This document shows positions 17,425 to 26,905 of a stretch of DNA of 64,000 nucleotides, one piece after another. Source of the DNA: Porphyrobacter sp. ULC335 (GTDB taxonomy: Bacteria; Pseudomonadota; Alphaproteobacteria; Sphingomonadales; Sphingomonadaceae); the NCBI RefSeq assembly GCF_025917005.1, contig NZ_CP078091.1, positions 2,418,001 to 2,482,000 on the forward strand. Direction: 5' to 3'. Below the pieces are notes generated by a model, which was given only the letters and a program-made list of their open reading frames with translations, had not been told where the DNA came from and did not search any database. A program made the translations under genes and the position numbers. The first letter of the stretch is position 1; each line of letters begins with the position of its first letter.

Positions 17425-18654
17425 TTAGCGTTGAACCAGTGCGTGCCGCTTCTTGCCGAGGCTGAGGCGCAGGGCCTGCCCTTCGACGGGAAGCACGAGG
17501 TGAGCAGGGTCGGTAACGGTCTCGCCTTCGAGCTTCACGGCACCCTCCGCCAGCTTCCGTTTGGCCTCGCCATTCGAGGTGGTCAGCCCGATCTCCGTCA
17601 GCAGCGCGGCCATGCGCATACCTTCCGCGCCAACCGAGAGCGTGGGCAAATCTTCGCCTGCGCCGGACCCGGCAAAGGTTTCGCGGGCGGTGGCTTCGGC
17701 GCGGGTCGCTGCGTCTTCTCCGCGGACAAGCGCTGTGACTGCGTTGGCGAGGACCACCTTGGCGGCATTTACCTCTGCACCTTCAAGCGCTTCCAAGCGG
17801 CGAATCTCATCAAGTGGCAGGTCGGTGAACAGGCGCAGGAACTTGCCGACATCGCGGTCATCGACGTTCCGCCAGTATTGCCAGAAATCGTAGGCGGGAA
17901 GCTGGTCCTCATTGAGCCAAACCGCGCCCGCAGCGGTCTTGCCCATCTTGGCGCCATCGGCCGTCGTCAGCAGCGGGGTGGTGAGGCCGAACAGGTCGGT
18001 CCCGTCCATGCGCCGGCCAAGTTCGATCCCGTTGATGATATTGCCCCACTGATCGGAGCCGCCCATCTGCAGCCGCACGTCAAGTTCACGCGACAAGTGC
18101 CTGAAATCGTAACCCTGCAAGATCATGTAGTTGAATTCGAGGAAGGTCATCGGCTGTTCGCGCTCAAGCCGCAGCTTCACCGAATCAAAGGTCAGCATCC
18201 GGTTGACTGTGAAATGCGTGCCCACCTGCTGGAGCATCTCGATGTAGCCCAACTGGCCCAGCCAATCGTGGTTGTTGACCATCACGGCATCGGTAGGGCC
18301 GTCGCCGAATTTCAACAGCTTGTCGAAGACAGTGAAGATCGACCGGATGTTCGATTCGATGGTTTCGTCGGTGAGCATCTTGCGGCTCTCGTCACGTCCC
18401 GTCGGATCGCCGATCCGTGTCGTGCCGCCGCCCATCACGACGATCGGCTTGTGCCCCGTTTGTTGCAGGCGCCGCAGCATCATGATCTGCACCAGGCTGC
18501 CGATATGCAGCGAAGGCGCAGTTGCATCGAATCCGATATAGCCCGGCACAACCTGCTTGGCGGCCAAGGCATCAAGCCCGGCTGCATCGGTCAGCTGGTG
18601 GATGTAGCCACGCTCGTCGAGCAGGCGGAGAAGGGCGGATTCGTAGGTGCTCAT
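17425..18654 (-). CDS. tyrS: Tyrosyl-tRNA synthetase
   Basis: Class I aminoacyl-tRNA synthetase charging tRNA-Tyr. The 409-residue product has the HIGS motif at about residues 50-53, the tyrosine-specificity region around [14 protein letters not shown] and [27 protein letters not shown], a KMSKS-type loop reading KMGKT, and a C-terminal S4-like RNA-binding domain ([19 protein letters not shown]). Length and order match bacterial TyrRS. It stands alone; the DOMON gene is divergent from it by 77 bases. Confidence 0.97.
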   Translation of the reverse strand: MSTYESALLRLLDERGYIHQLTDAAGLDALAAKQVVPGYIGFDATAPSLHIGSLVQIMMLRRLQQTGHKPIVVMGGGTTRIGDPTGRDESRKMLTDETIESNIRSIFTVFDKLLKFGDGPTDAVMVNNHDWLGQLGYIEMLQQVGTHFTVNRMLTFDSVKLRLEREQPMTFLEFNYMILQGYDFRHLSRELDVRLQMGGSDQWGNIINGIELGRRMDGTDLFGLTTPLLTTADGAKMGKTAAGAVWLNEDQLPAYDFWQYWRNVDDRDVGKFLRLFTDLPLDEIRRLEALEGAEVNAAKVVLANAVTALVRGEDAATRAEATARETFAGSGAGEDLPTLSVGAEGMRMAALLTEIGLTTSNGEAKRKLAEGAVKLEGETVTDPAHLVLPVEGQALRLSLGKKRHALVQR

Positions 18655-18731
18655 GGGCAGCGCCCCTACCAGCGCCTTGGCTTTACGGGAAGTGGCTTGC
18701 CCGAGGCAGGGCGAGGGGGCAGACAGATGCG

Positions 18732-19247
18732 ATGCACCCGTTGATGCTCCATGTCGCCTGCGACCTCGGCCCGATCCGCGCCGTGACCGCGTCTGTCACC
18801 GCCACGCCTAATGGCTGCGAGGCCGAATTCCGGCTCGAAGGGATGGTTCCGGCGACTATCGTGCCGCCCCCCGCCAAGGCTGAGCGGATGGACAACCTGT
18901 GGCAGACCACCTGCTTCGAGATTTTCTGGCAGCCGCTCGGCGGAACAGCCTATCGCGAGTTCAATCTTTCGCCTTCAGGGCGCTGGGCCGCCTATGATTT
19001 CGATTCGTTCCGCGAAGGCATGCGCGACGCTCCAGTCAGCGCCATCGCCATCGCCTGTTCGCATGACGACGCCGGGCTTGTTCTCAAGGCCAGCATCGCC
19101 GCCGATCTGCCCACTCCCGCGCAAGTGGCACTCAACGCGATCGTCGAGCATGCCAACGGAGCCAAGCAATATTGGGCGCTCGCCTTCCCGCCGGGGAAGC
19201 CGGAATTCCATTCCGAAGCCAACCGCCAACTGATCCTGGAGCGCTAG
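18732..19247 (+). CDS. DOMON-like domain protein
   Basis: The 171-residue product matches the small DOMON-like family seen in sphingomonads: [32 protein letters not shown] followed by a beta-rich C-terminal half ending [11 protein letters not shown]. The beta-sandwich resembles sugar- or haem-binding DOMON domains. No signal peptide is visible, so it is probably cytoplasmic. The ATG at 18732 is used; an ATG five bases earlier is out of frame. Its TAG overlaps the stop of the converging TspO gene (CTAG shared). Function unknown. Confidence 0.8.
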   Translation: MHPLMLHVACDLGPIRAVTASVTATPNGCEAEFRLEGMVPATIVPPPAKAERMDNLWQTTCFEIFWQPLGGTAYREFNLSPSGRWAAYDFDSFREGMRDAPVSAIAIACSHDDAGLVLKASIAADLPTPAQVALNAIVEHANGAKQYWALAFPPGKPEFHSEANRQLILER

Positions 19248-19747
19248 CTTGCAGCAGCCTCGCGACCAAACGGACGGTTCAACTGCACAATTTTGAGGTT
19301 CAGCACGAAGGCAAAGCTGACCCAGATGAAGTAGGGTACATTGAGCCAGCCTGCGAAGCTGTCACCAATGATGCGTGGCAGAACGACCATCAGGGCGACC
19401 ACCGAAAGCCACAGGAACACATTCTCTGCCAGCGCCCAGTCTGGCCGCTTCAGTTTGAAGAACAGCGGCGACCACAGGAAGTGGAACACGAAATTGGCAA
19501 TGAAAAGCAGCCACACGGCGGCACGCGCTTCGGGTGAAGGGGCCTGAGTCAAGCCGATGTAGAAGCTCCACCCCGCCAGCCCGAGGATGATTGTCCAGGC
19601 TGGGCCGAACAACCAATCAGGCGGCTGCCACGGCGGCTTGCGCAGATCACTATACCATTGGCCGATGTCGGTAAGCACGCCACCCGCACCGCCGAGGATG
19701 ATCGCCCACCCTGCGGCGATGGCTACTGGTGTCCAATCAATTTCCAT
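19244..19747 (-). CDS. TspO/MBR family membrane protein
   Basis: A 167-residue, five-helix protein of the TspO family. The signature WYSDLRKPPWQPPDWLFGPAWT is present, as are the Trp-rich helices (FHFLWSPLFF, PYFIWVSFAFVLN). In alphaproteobacteria TspO binds porphyrins and modulates pigment or stress gene expression. No photosynthesis genes are in the window, so a pigment role here is not supported. The C-terminus overlaps the DOMON gene stop. Confidence 0.92.
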   Translation of the reverse strand: MEIDWTPVAIAAGWAIILGGAGGVLTDIGQWYSDLRKPPWQPPDWLFGPAWTIILGLAGWSFYIGLTQAPSPEARAAVWLLFIANFVFHFLWSPLFFKLKRPDWALAENVFLWLSVVALMVVLPRIIGDSFAGWLNVPYFIWVSFAFVLNLKIVQLNRPFGREAAAS

Positions 19748-19836
19748 GGCCCCTTAACAACACGACAGGGCGCAATGTTCCCAAACACCCGCAAAGCGAT
19801 TGCCTTTGCTGCCGCACTGATCCAACGCTTGGTCCT

Positions 19837-21036
19837 ATGAAGACAGGTATCGACCGGCTGCTTGCCGACCCCGAACTCCTCCGACAGCTCAAGGGCCGCC
19901 GCGTCGCTTTGGTAGCGCATCCCGCGAGCGTGACGGCAGATCTTACGCACAGCCTTGATGCACTGATTGCGGCGGGGGTGCAGATCAACAGCGCCTTTGG
20001 TCCGCAGCATGGGCTGAAGGGCGACAAGCAGGACAACATGGTCGAGACCGCGGACGAGATGGATCCGCGCTACGGCATCCCGATCTTCTCGCTCTATGGC
20101 GAGGTGCGTCGACCGACAGGACAGATGATGTCCAGCGCGGATGTGTTCCTGTTTGATCTCCAGGATCTGGGCTGCCGGATCTACACCTTCGTCACCACCT
20201 TGCTGTATTTGCTGGAGGAAGCGGCCAAGGCGGGGAAGGAAGTCTGGGTGCTCGATCGGCCCAATCCGGCCGGCCGCCCGGTTGAGGGCACGCTGCTGAT
20301 CCCCGGCCAGGAGAGCTTTGTCGGTGCCGCCCCGATGCCGATGCGCCACGGCCTCACCATGGGAGAAATGGGCCACTGGTTCATCGAACACTTCAGCCTC
20401 GACGTCGTTTACAAGGTGGTGTCGATGGAGGGCTGGCGTCCCGACGATACTGACGGCTTTGGGTGGCCGACGTCACGCCTGTGGATCAACCCCTCGCCCA
20501 ATGCCGCCAACGTCAACATGGCGCGCTGCTACGCTGGCACCGTGATGCTGGAAGGCACAACGCTGTCCGAAGGGCGCGGCACTACCCGCCCGCTCGAGGT
20601 TCTGTTCGGCGCGCCGGATGTGGACGCGGGCGGGGTGCTCAAGGTGATGAACAAGCTCGCGCCCGAGTGGCTGGCGGGCTGCGCGATCCGCGAATGCTGG
20701 TTCGAACCGACTTTCCACAAACACTCAGGAAAGTTGTGCAATGCATTGATGATGCACGCGGAAGGTGCGTTCTACGATCACCATGCATTCAAGCCGTGGC
20801 GCCTTCAGGCACTGGCGTTCAAGGCAATCCGGTTGCTCTCTCCCGATTACCCGCTGTGGCGGGACTTCCCTTACGAATACGAACTGACCCGGCTCGCAAT
20901 TGACGTCATCAACGGCGGCCCAGCCCTGCGCGAGTGGGTCGACGACCCATCCGCCCGGCCCGACGATCTTGACGCCATGACGTCACATGATGAAGCCGCC
21001 TGGGTTGCCGAAGTTCGACCGCATCTGCTTTACTGA
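19837..21036 (+). CDS. DUF1343 / NamZ-like exo-N-acetylmuramidase
   Basis: The 399-residue protein matches the DUF1343 family, in which NamZ removes terminal N-acetylmuramic acid from peptidoglycan fragments. Markers include VALVAHPASVTADLTHSLDAL, GPQHGLKGDKQDNM, the DLQDLGCRIYTFVTTLLY block, VLDRPNPAGR and the late TFHKHSGKLCNALMMHA. No signal peptide is visible from the chosen ATG at 19837, so it may act in cytoplasmic muropeptide turnover. An MFS transporter follows 84 bases downstream on the same strand, which would fit uptake or recycling of cell-wall sugars (inference). Confidence 0.9.
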   Translation: MKTGIDRLLADPELLRQLKGRRVALVAHPASVTADLTHSLDALIAAGVQINSAFGPQHGLKGDKQDNMVETADEMDPRYGIPIFSLYGEVRRPTGQMMSSADVFLFDLQDLGCRIYTFVTTLLYLLEEAAKAGKEVWVLDRPNPAGRPVEGTLLIPGQESFVGAAPMPMRHGLTMGEMGHWFIEHFSLDVVYKVVSMEGWRPDDTDGFGWPTSRLWINPSPNAANVNMARCYAGTVMLEGTTLSEGRGTTRPLEVLFGAPDVDAGGVLKVMNKLAPEWLAGCAIRECWFEPTFHKHSGKLCNALMMHAEGAFYDHHAFKPWRLQALAFKAIRLLSPDYPLWRDFPYEYELTRLAIDVINGGPALREWVDDPSARPDDLDAMTSHDEAAWVAEVRPHLLY

Positions 21037-21119
21037 ATGACGCCACTCCGGCACGGGATCTCCCGGCCGCGGATCACCAGGATGACGGAGCAACCGTCAC
21101 CGATGGGAGAGAACAGAAC

Positions 21120-22412
21120 ATGGCAACCGCGGCAGCGAGCGGTACGGGTACGCAATCCGTGAGGCTGACCCTGTGGGTGCTGCTTACGGTTTACATCTTC
21201 AATTTCATCGACCGGCAGATCGTCAACATCCTCGCCGAGCCGATTGCCCGCGATCTCGACCTCAACGACACCCAGATCGGGTTGATGACCGGGTTGGCGT
21301 TTGCGCTGTTCTACACCGTGCTGGGCATCCCCATCGCGCGCTTTGCGGATCGCGGGACAACAAGCCGCCCGCGGCTCATCGCCGTGGCGCTGGGGCTGTG
21401 GTCGGCCATGACCGCCCTGTGCGGCGTGGCGCAGAACTTCGCGCAACTGCTGCTTGCGCGGATCGGCGTGGGCGTGGGCGAGGCAGGCTGCACACCCCCG
21501 GCACACTCGCTGATCAGCGACATGGTGCCCCCTGAAAAGCGCAGTTCGGCGCTCGCGTTCTACTCGCTCGGCATACCGGTGGGCACCTTGCTCGGCATGG
21601 TGATTGGCGGAACGCTGGCTGACCGGCTGGGCTGGCGCGAGGCGTTCGTGGTGGTCGGTCTTCCAGGGGTCGCGCTGGCATTGGTGGTGTGGTTCGTCCT
21701 CAAGGACCCGCGCCGCAGTGACGCCGCGACGATCTTGCGCAATGCCAGCCAACCCGCCGCGCTGCCGCTGCGTCAAGCAGTGGCTGAAGTCATGCGATCG
21801 CGCGCCTTTGTGCTGCTGCTGTTCGCTGGCTCCGCGGCGTCATTCCTCGCTTACGGCAAGACCACTTGGACGACGATCTTCTTCCAGCGCACTCACGATC
21901 TGACGCCCGGGCAGGTGGGGCTGTGGTTCGGTCTGCTGGCAGGGGTGGGGGGAATGCTGGGCACATGGCTCGGCGGCTATCTGGCTGACCGTTTCGGTGC
22001 CAAGAACCGCCGCCACGTGCTGAGCGCGCCTGCGATCGGCATGGCGCTGGCAGTGCCGCTGGCGATCCTTGCGTATCATGCGCCAAGCTGGCCTATGGCA
22101 CTCGCGCTGCTCTTCGTCCCGACCGTGTTCAATTCGTTCTACTACGGCCCGACCTATTCCGCGGCACAGGGCCTGGTGCCGGTGCGGGCGAGGGCGATTG
22201 CTGCGGCGACGCTCTTGTTCTTCCAGAACCTGATCGGGCTGGGTCTGGGGCCGCTGTTCTTCGGGATGCTGTCCGACTGGCTGCAGCCGGTCTACGGCGC
22301 GGATTCGGTCCGCTACGTGCTCTACGGCGCGGCGGTGCTGGGGCTGGTGCCGGCGTTCTTCTTCTGGCGGTGCAGCCTGCATTTGGATGCGGAACTGGAC
22401 CGCAAGGGGTGA
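21120..22412 (+). CDS. MFS transporter (spinster-like)
   Basis: The 430-residue product has 12 predicted helices and the spinster-like signature: FNFIDRQIVNILAEPI in the first helix, ARFADRGTTSRPRLIAV in the first loop, and LLARIGVGVGEAGCTPPAHSLI in helices 4-5. GGGAGAG precedes the ATG. It probably shares a transcript with the NamZ-like gene upstream. The exact substrate is not readable; family members move lipids, sugars or organic acids. Confidence 0.88.
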   Translation: MATAAASGTGTQSVRLTLWVLLTVYIFNFIDRQIVNILAEPIARDLDLNDTQIGLMTGLAFALFYTVLGIPIARFADRGTTSRPRLIAVALGLWSAMTALCGVAQNFAQLLLARIGVGVGEAGCTPPAHSLISDMVPPEKRSSALAFYSLGIPVGTLLGMVIGGTLADRLGWREAFVVVGLPGVALALVVWFVLKDPRRSDAATILRNASQPAALPLRQAVAEVMRSRAFVLLLFAGSAASFLAYGKTTWTTIFFQRTHDLTPGQVGLWFGLLAGVGGMLGTWLGGYLADRFGAKNRRHVLSAPAIGMALAVPLAILAYHAPSWPMALALLFVPTVFNSFYYGPTYSAAQGLVPVRARAIAAATLLFFQNLIGLGLGPLFFGMLSDWLQPVYGADSVRYVLYGAAVLGLVPAFFFWRCSLHLDAELDRKG

Positions 22413-22464
22413 GGCTGGACGCTGGCGGCGAGGTCTACTTGCTCTCAGCCGGATCGTCGCTTGG

Positions 22465-23187
22465 CTACGGCATCCAGCGCGCCTCACCGGGCAGCGGCGT
22501 CCGCAGGCTCACAGCCCACTTCCTGCCGCCAATCTCGACCGCTCCGCGCGGCTTGCGGGTTTCGAGAAACGCCATCAGCGCCTCCTTGTCGCTGATCGGG
22601 ACGAACAGGCTGTAGCTGTCACCGCGTTGCACCGTGGCCGGGTGATCGAGGCCCGGCCATGTCTCCGGCCAGATGATCGAAGCCTCGGGCGCGTATTCGT
22701 AAGGCCAGATCATCACTTCGATTGCCTCCGGTTCCCACACCTTGGCATCAGGGCTCTGGTACTCGCTCAGCAGGGTGATCATGGTAAGAAGCTTGTCGCC
22801 GCGATCGCCGCGTTTGCGATGGCGTGACGTCGCGCCATAGGCCATCACCGCCTGCTTGGTACGGAAATCAATGATGATCGACGAAGGCTGATCCGTGACG
22901 TTGGTATAGTCTGTGTGTTCCTTGATCCCCGCCAGACGGACCTTGGCGGCCAGCGCGGCGCTGTCGGCGGGTGCCAGGGTCACGGACTGATAGCCTGCAT
23001 CGGTCCGATAGATCACCGTCCCGTCTTGGTAGAGCACGAAGCGCGTAGAGTCCGAGCCGATCACCATCGTCCAGGGGTCAGTCTCGATATAGACAATCAC
23101 AGGCTCGGCATTGGCTGAGGGCGGATTTGCGAGGGCGGGTGCCGCCAGCACCACTGCCACTAGCGCAGCGACCAGCCTGCCAAGCAT
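22465..23187 (-). CDS. Exported protein of unknown function (240 aa)
   Basis: Signal peptide at the chosen ATG (MLGRLVAALVAVVLAAPALA); a longer upstream frame lacks one. The mature part has a beta-rich domain (DPWTMVIGSDSTRFVLYQDGTVIYRTDAGY), then a segment with KLLTMITLLSEY and Trp-rich WPYEYAPEASIIWPETWPGLD. I do not recognise the family beyond 'conserved exported protein'. The ATG overlaps the TAA of the small gene upstream as TAATG, so the two are co-translated and probably act together in the periplasm. Confidence 0.75.
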   Translation of the reverse strand: MLGRLVAALVAVVLAAPALANPPSANAEPVIVYIETDPWTMVIGSDSTRFVLYQDGTVIYRTDAGYQSVTLAPADSAALAAKVRLAGIKEHTDYTNVTDQPSSIIIDFRTKQAVMAYGATSRHRKRGDRGDKLLTMITLLSEYQSPDAKVWEPEAIEVMIWPYEYAPEASIIWPETWPGLDHPATVQRGDSYSLFVPISDKEALMAFLETRKPRGAVEIGGRKWAVSLRTPLPGEARWMP

Positions 23188-23543
23188 TATCGCCGCTCGC
23201 TCAGCGGCATAACCAGCATTGGCCCATCGGACGGTGCCGGGAGCGGACGGATGTCGGCGGGATTGCCGGCGGTGACCATGACCGAGCATCCGGCCTCTCT
23301 GCGGTCGACGGCATAGATGTGGTAGGGTTTGTCAGGCGAGGCCGGTTCGCGGTCCAGCAGCGGCGGCATGCCCGCCTTCTCCCGCGCCTGCGTGATGACG
23401 TCACGACATTGCCTGTCGGATGGCGTGACGGACTGTGCTGCGGGCGTGGCTGCTTGCGCCTGAGAGTCGGGATCCGAAGGCGGCGGAGCCTCGGCAGCGG
23501 TGACAAGCGCGAGTGCGGCGAGCGGCAAGGTGATCGGTTGCAT
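23187..23543 (-). CDS. Small exported protein (118 aa)
   Basis: A short signal peptide (MQPITLPLAALALVTAAEA) precedes a Pro/Ala-rich linker and a compact domain with two cysteines (SDRQCRDVITQAREKAGMPPLL and EAGCSVMVTAGNP). It is coupled by TAATG to the following exported protein. Family unknown. Confidence 0.7.
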   Translation of the reverse strand: MQPITLPLAALALVTAAEAPPPSDPDSQAQAATPAAQSVTPSDRQCRDVITQAREKAGMPPLLDREPASPDKPYHIYAVDRREAGCSVMVTAGNPADIRPLPAPSDGPMLVMPLSERR

Positions 23544-23599
23544 GGCGTTCTCCTCGGGCCGAGGAATACCACGATTCCAAGCGGTTCAGAAGACCCTGA

Positions 23600-24784
23600 T
23601 CAAGCCCCGTGCTTCCGGCTCAACTCCCGCATGGCGTCATCCAGCCCGTCGAGCGTCAGCGGGTACATCCGGTCGTTGACGATCTGCTTGATCATCTTGG
23701 TCGACTGGGAATAGCCCCACTGCTTTTCCGGCACAGGATTAAGCCACACTGTCGCGGGGTAGGTGTCAGCCACGCGCTTCAACCACACCGCGCCCGCTTC
23801 CTCGTTCATGTGCTCGACCGAGCCGCCGGGATGGGTGACCTCGTAAGGGCTCATCGCGGCATCGCCGACGAACACGATCTTATAATCGTGGCCGTATTTG
23901 TGGAGCACATCCCAGGTTTTGGTGCGCTCCTGCCAGCGGCGCTTGTTGTCTTTCCACACGCCTTCGTAAAGGCAGTTGTGGAAGTAGAAGAACTCCATGT
24001 TCTTGAATTCGCTGGTGGCCGCGCTGAACAGCTCCTCGACCAGCTTGATAAAGGGGTCCATCGATCCGCCGACGTCGAGGAACAGCAGCAGCTTGACGGC
24101 ATTGCGGCGCTCGGCGCGCATGTGGATGTCCAGCCAGCCTTGCTTGGCCGTCCCCTTGATCGTGGCGTCAATGTCGAGCTGATCCTGCGCGCCTTCGCGG
24201 GCGAAGCGGCGCAGACGGCGCAGCGCCATCTTGATGTTGCGGGTGCCGAGTTCCTTGGTGTTGTCGAGGTTCTTGAACTCGCGCTTTTCCCAGACCTTGA
24301 TCGCCTTGCCGTGCCGCGCCTCGCCGCCGATGCGCACGCCTTCGGGGTTATAGCCCGAATTGCCGAAGGGCGAGGTGCCGCCGGTGCCGACCCACTTGTT
24401 GCCGCCCTGGTGGCGCTTTTCCTGCTCTTCGAGCCGTTTTTTGAGCGTCTCCATGATCTCGTCCCAGTCACCCAGCGACTTGATCTTCTCCATCTCCTCG
24501 GGCGTCAGGAACTTCTCGGCGACGGCCTTCAGCCAGTCTTCGGGAATGTCGACGGGGTTCTGGCCGTAATCGGTCATGATCCCTTTGAAGACCTTGTGGA
24601 ATACCTGGTCGAACCGGTCGAGCAGGCCTTCATCCTTCACGAAGGTGGCGCGGGAGAGGTAGTAGAACGCCTCGGGCGTCTGGTCGATCACGTCCCGGTC
24701 CAGCGCCTCAAGCAGCGTGAGGTGCTCCTTGAAACTGGCGCCGATCCCGGCCGCGCGAAGCTCGTCGATGAAATTGAAGAACAT
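23600..24784 (-). CDS. VWA domain protein, CoxE-like
   Basis: CoxE-like proteins pair with MoxR AAA+ ATPases in protein or cofactor maturation. The 394-residue product begins FFNFIDELRAAGIGASFKEHL, has a charged middle (EKIKSLGDWDEIMETLKKRLEEQEKRHQGG), and a C-terminal von Willebrand A domain with LLLFLDVGGSMDPFIKL, the family's DxGxS form of the MIDAS, plus VFVGDAAMSPYEV. A MoxR ATPase lies 2.1 kb away on the same strand, separated by a chemotaxis receptor on the opposite strand and a GFA gene, so it is not one simple operon. Client unknown. Confidence 0.88.
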   Translation of the reverse strand: MFFNFIDELRAAGIGASFKEHLTLLEALDRDVIDQTPEAFYYLSRATFVKDEGLLDRFDQVFHKVFKGIMTDYGQNPVDIPEDWLKAVAEKFLTPEEMEKIKSLGDWDEIMETLKKRLEEQEKRHQGGNKWVGTGGTSPFGNSGYNPEGVRIGGEARHGKAIKVWEKREFKNLDNTKELGTRNIKMALRRLRRFAREGAQDQLDIDATIKGTAKQGWLDIHMRAERRNAVKLLLFLDVGGSMDPFIKLVEELFSAATSEFKNMEFFYFHNCLYEGVWKDNKRRWQERTKTWDVLHKYGHDYKIVFVGDAAMSPYEVTHPGGSVEHMNEEAGAVWLKRVADTYPATVWLNPVPEKQWGYSQSTKMIKQIVNDRMYPLTLDGLDDAMRELSRKHGA

Positions 24785-24915
24785 GGGCGGTTGCTTAACC
24801 CGCTGGTGGGGGCCTGACCAGCCTCATTCTTGGCAGGTGAGGCCCGTCCGCTTAACCCTTCACTTACCATCCTGCGGCTAGATGTTCCTCACACAAAACA
24901 AGGGCCGCCGCCGCA

Positions 24916-26316
24916 ATGCAACAGATCGCCATCGACACCGCCAACGCCCAAGCCTTGGCGATGATCCCCGAAAGCTGCGGCGCGGTGACGGTGGGGTGCA
25001 CCGATGTGGCCGGGGTGGTCGAGGCGGTGATCGCTTCGTCCAAGTCCCTGCGTTCCGAGCACGAGGCGCTGGCCGAGACGGTCCGCGCCCTGGAAGCTGA
25101 CCAGAACAAGGTCGCCGAAGCGAGCGACGAAGCGCGCCTGCTGTCCGAACGCGCGATCGAGCGCCTGTCGGAAGGCACTGCGCTGATCCAGTCCTCGCTG
25201 GGCCAGATCGCCTCGCTGATCGAGCTGGTCGACACCCTCGGCCAGCACGTCACCAGCTTCTCGGCCGCGATGGAGCAGGTGCGCCGTTCTGCACAGGATA
25301 TTGATAATATTGCCGAAACGACCAACATCCTTGCACTCAACGCCACGATCGAGGCGATGCGGGCAGGGGACGCTGGCCGCACTTTCGCGGTGGTCGCCGC
25401 CGAGGTGAAAAGCCTGGCCAGCGACACCCGCAAGGCGACCGAGGAAATCGCCGCCACTATCGACGCTCTCGGCGGAGAAGCTGAGGAGATGATTGGGCGG
25501 ATCGAAGCCGGGTCGAAATCCAGCGGCGATGCCCGCGCTTCGGTGGCCCGGATCGAGAGCACCATCACCAATGTCGGCGCTCTGGTGGAGGAGGTCGACA
25601 AGCAGAATGACGTCATCGCCCGTTCGACCGGCACCATTTCCGGCCACGTCGATAAAGTCCAACGCGTCCTGACCGGATACGACGCCGCGTCGCGCAAGAA
25701 CGAAGATCGCCTACACGGTGCCCATCGCAAGATGGAAGAGCTTGAAATCACGGCTTCCGAGATGTTCGACCGCATCGTCCACGCCGGGCTCAGCCCCGAG
25801 GACAGCGCGATGGTCTCTCAGGCGCAGGCGATGATGAAGGAGCTTGCCGCGCATACCGAGGCTGCACTGGCGAGTGGCAAGATCAGCACATCGGCGCTGT
25901 TCGATACCGACTACCTTCCCGTCCCCGGCACCAATCCGCAGCTCTATCGCACCCGCCTGACCGACTGGGCCCATGCCGAGTGGCGTCCCTTCCTCGACCG
26001 AGCAAAAGCCAGCGATTCCCGTGTCTTGGCGGCCGCCTGCACCGACATGAACGGGTTCCTGCCGACCCACCTGACCGAGCGTTCGCGCAACCCCACGGGC
26101 GATCTCAACCACGACACCCAATTCTGCCGCAATGGCCGGATCATGCTGGAGGCGATCGACCGCAAGGCCAAGATTTCCAGCGCGCCCTACATGATGGCGG
26201 TCTATCGCCAGGAGGGCGATGGGGATTCCTACGTGGTGGTCAGGAACGTCTATGTCCCGCTGATCTTCGGCGGCCGCCGCTGGGGCGATTTTGAACTGGC
26301 TTACAGCTTCGACTGA
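24916..26316 (+). CDS. Soluble methyl-accepting chemotaxis protein
   Basis: The 466-residue protein has no transmembrane segment or signal peptide. A signalling coiled coil occupies about residues 30-280, with the hairpin tip [31 protein letters not shown], where CheA and CheW bind. The C-terminal part (from about residue 330: [23 protein letters not shown] to [18 protein letters not shown]) matches the sensory-like domain found in cytosolic alphaproteobacterial receptors. It is therefore a cytoplasmic receptor sensing an internal state. No che genes are nearby. It diverges from the CoxE-like gene by 131 bases. Confidence 0.92.
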   Translation: MQQIAIDTANAQALAMIPESCGAVTVGCTDVAGVVEAVIASSKSLRSEHEALAETVRALEADQNKVAEASDEARLLSERAIERLSEGTALIQSSLGQIASLIELVDTLGQHVTSFSAAMEQVRRSAQDIDNIAETTNILALNATIEAMRAGDAGRTFAVVAAEVKSLASDTRKATEEIAATIDALGGEAEEMIGRIEAGSKSSGDARASVARIESTITNVGALVEEVDKQNDVIARSTGTISGHVDKVQRVLTGYDAASRKNEDRLHGAHRKMEELEITASEMFDRIVHAGLSPEDSAMVSQAQAMMKELAAHTEAALASGKISTSALFDTDYLPVPGTNPQLYRTRLTDWAHAEWRPFLDRAKASDSRVLAAACTDMNGFLPTHLTERSRNPTGDLNHDTQFCRNGRIMLEAIDRKAKISSAPYMMAVYRQEGDGDSYVVVRNVYVPLIFGGRRWGDFELAYSFD

Positions 26317-26325
26317 ACCGCCGCT

Positions 26326-26355
26326 TGCGCAATGTTTCACGCGAAACATTGCGCA
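26326..26355. promoter_or_regulatory. parS-like palindrome (possible ParB site)
   Basis: TGTTTCACGCGAAACA at 26333-26348 differs from the bacterial parS consensus TGTTTCACGTGAAACA at one base. It sits in a larger 30-base palindrome with 15-base arms and a single mismatched pair. It lies between converging genes and has no T-run, so it is a poor intrinsic terminator. Confidence 0.5.
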
Positions 26356-26371
26356 GCCTCCGCCCTTAAGG

Positions 26372-26413
26372 GGGGTCTAAGAGGGGTCTAGAGGGGGTCT
26401 AAGCCGGCTCTAA
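26372..26413. repeat. Four-copy 11-bp periodic repeat
   Basis: GGGGTCTA recurs at 26372, 26383 and 26394, and a diverged copy GGCTCTA at 26406. TCTA begins at 26376, 26387, 26398 and 26409, exactly 11 bases apart, about one helical turn. It lies 23 bases after the parS-like palindrome and just before the GFA gene stop. Confidence 0.6.
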
Positions 26414-26419
26414 CCGCAT

Positions 26420-26893
26420 TCAAACCTGCGGTGGAGCGGCGCGAGCGTGGGGGTGCCTCGGCGGCATTTCCGCAGAACCCGGCCCGCCCTCAAGCACGGT
26501 CATGCCAGCGGGAAAAGGCGCCCAGCTAGGCGCGCTTGCACCCCAGATGATCGTCGTTGGTGGGCAGATTTCGGGATCGTCGAGCGTGCCTGCGCGCACC
26601 CGCATCGGCTGCTTTGGGCCGACGACGGTGCGACTGAACATCTGCGCGCCGCAGACCTTGCAGAACCCCCGCTCCACGGTGTTGCCGCTGTCGGCGACAA
26701 GGCGCAGGAGCGTCATCTCGCCTTGATAAGTGACGGCTTCCTCGTCGAACAGGACGTTGACCGTCGCCATGCCGCTGGCGATCCGCTGGCAATCGCGGCA
26801 CCAGCAAAAGCGAGCGCCCTGCGGCTCAGCGGCTATCGTGAAGCGCACTGCGCCGCACAGACAGCCGCCGGTATGGGCGCCTTGCCGGATCAC
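26420..26893 (-). CDS. GFA-family (glutathione-dependent formaldehyde-activating) protein
   Basis: The 157-residue product has the GFA cysteine pattern: CLCG at the start, then CWCRDC, then CKVCGAQ, which bind two zinc ions. The family name comes from enzymes that speed formaldehyde-glutathione adduct formation, but most members have unproven roles. It begins with a GTG 12 bases after the moxR stop, so it is probably cotranscribed. The C-terminus is unstructured and Arg/Pro-rich. Confidence 0.85.
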   Translation of the reverse strand: MIRQGAHTGGCLCGAVRFTIAAEPQGARFCWCRDCQRIASGMATVNVLFDEEAVTYQGEMTLLRLVADSGNTVERGFCKVCGAQMFSRTVVGPKQPMRVRAGTLDDPEICPPTTIIWGASAPSWAPFPAGMTVLEGGPGSAEMPPRHPHARAAPPQV

Positions 26894-26905
26894 CGCGCGC
26901 CGGTT

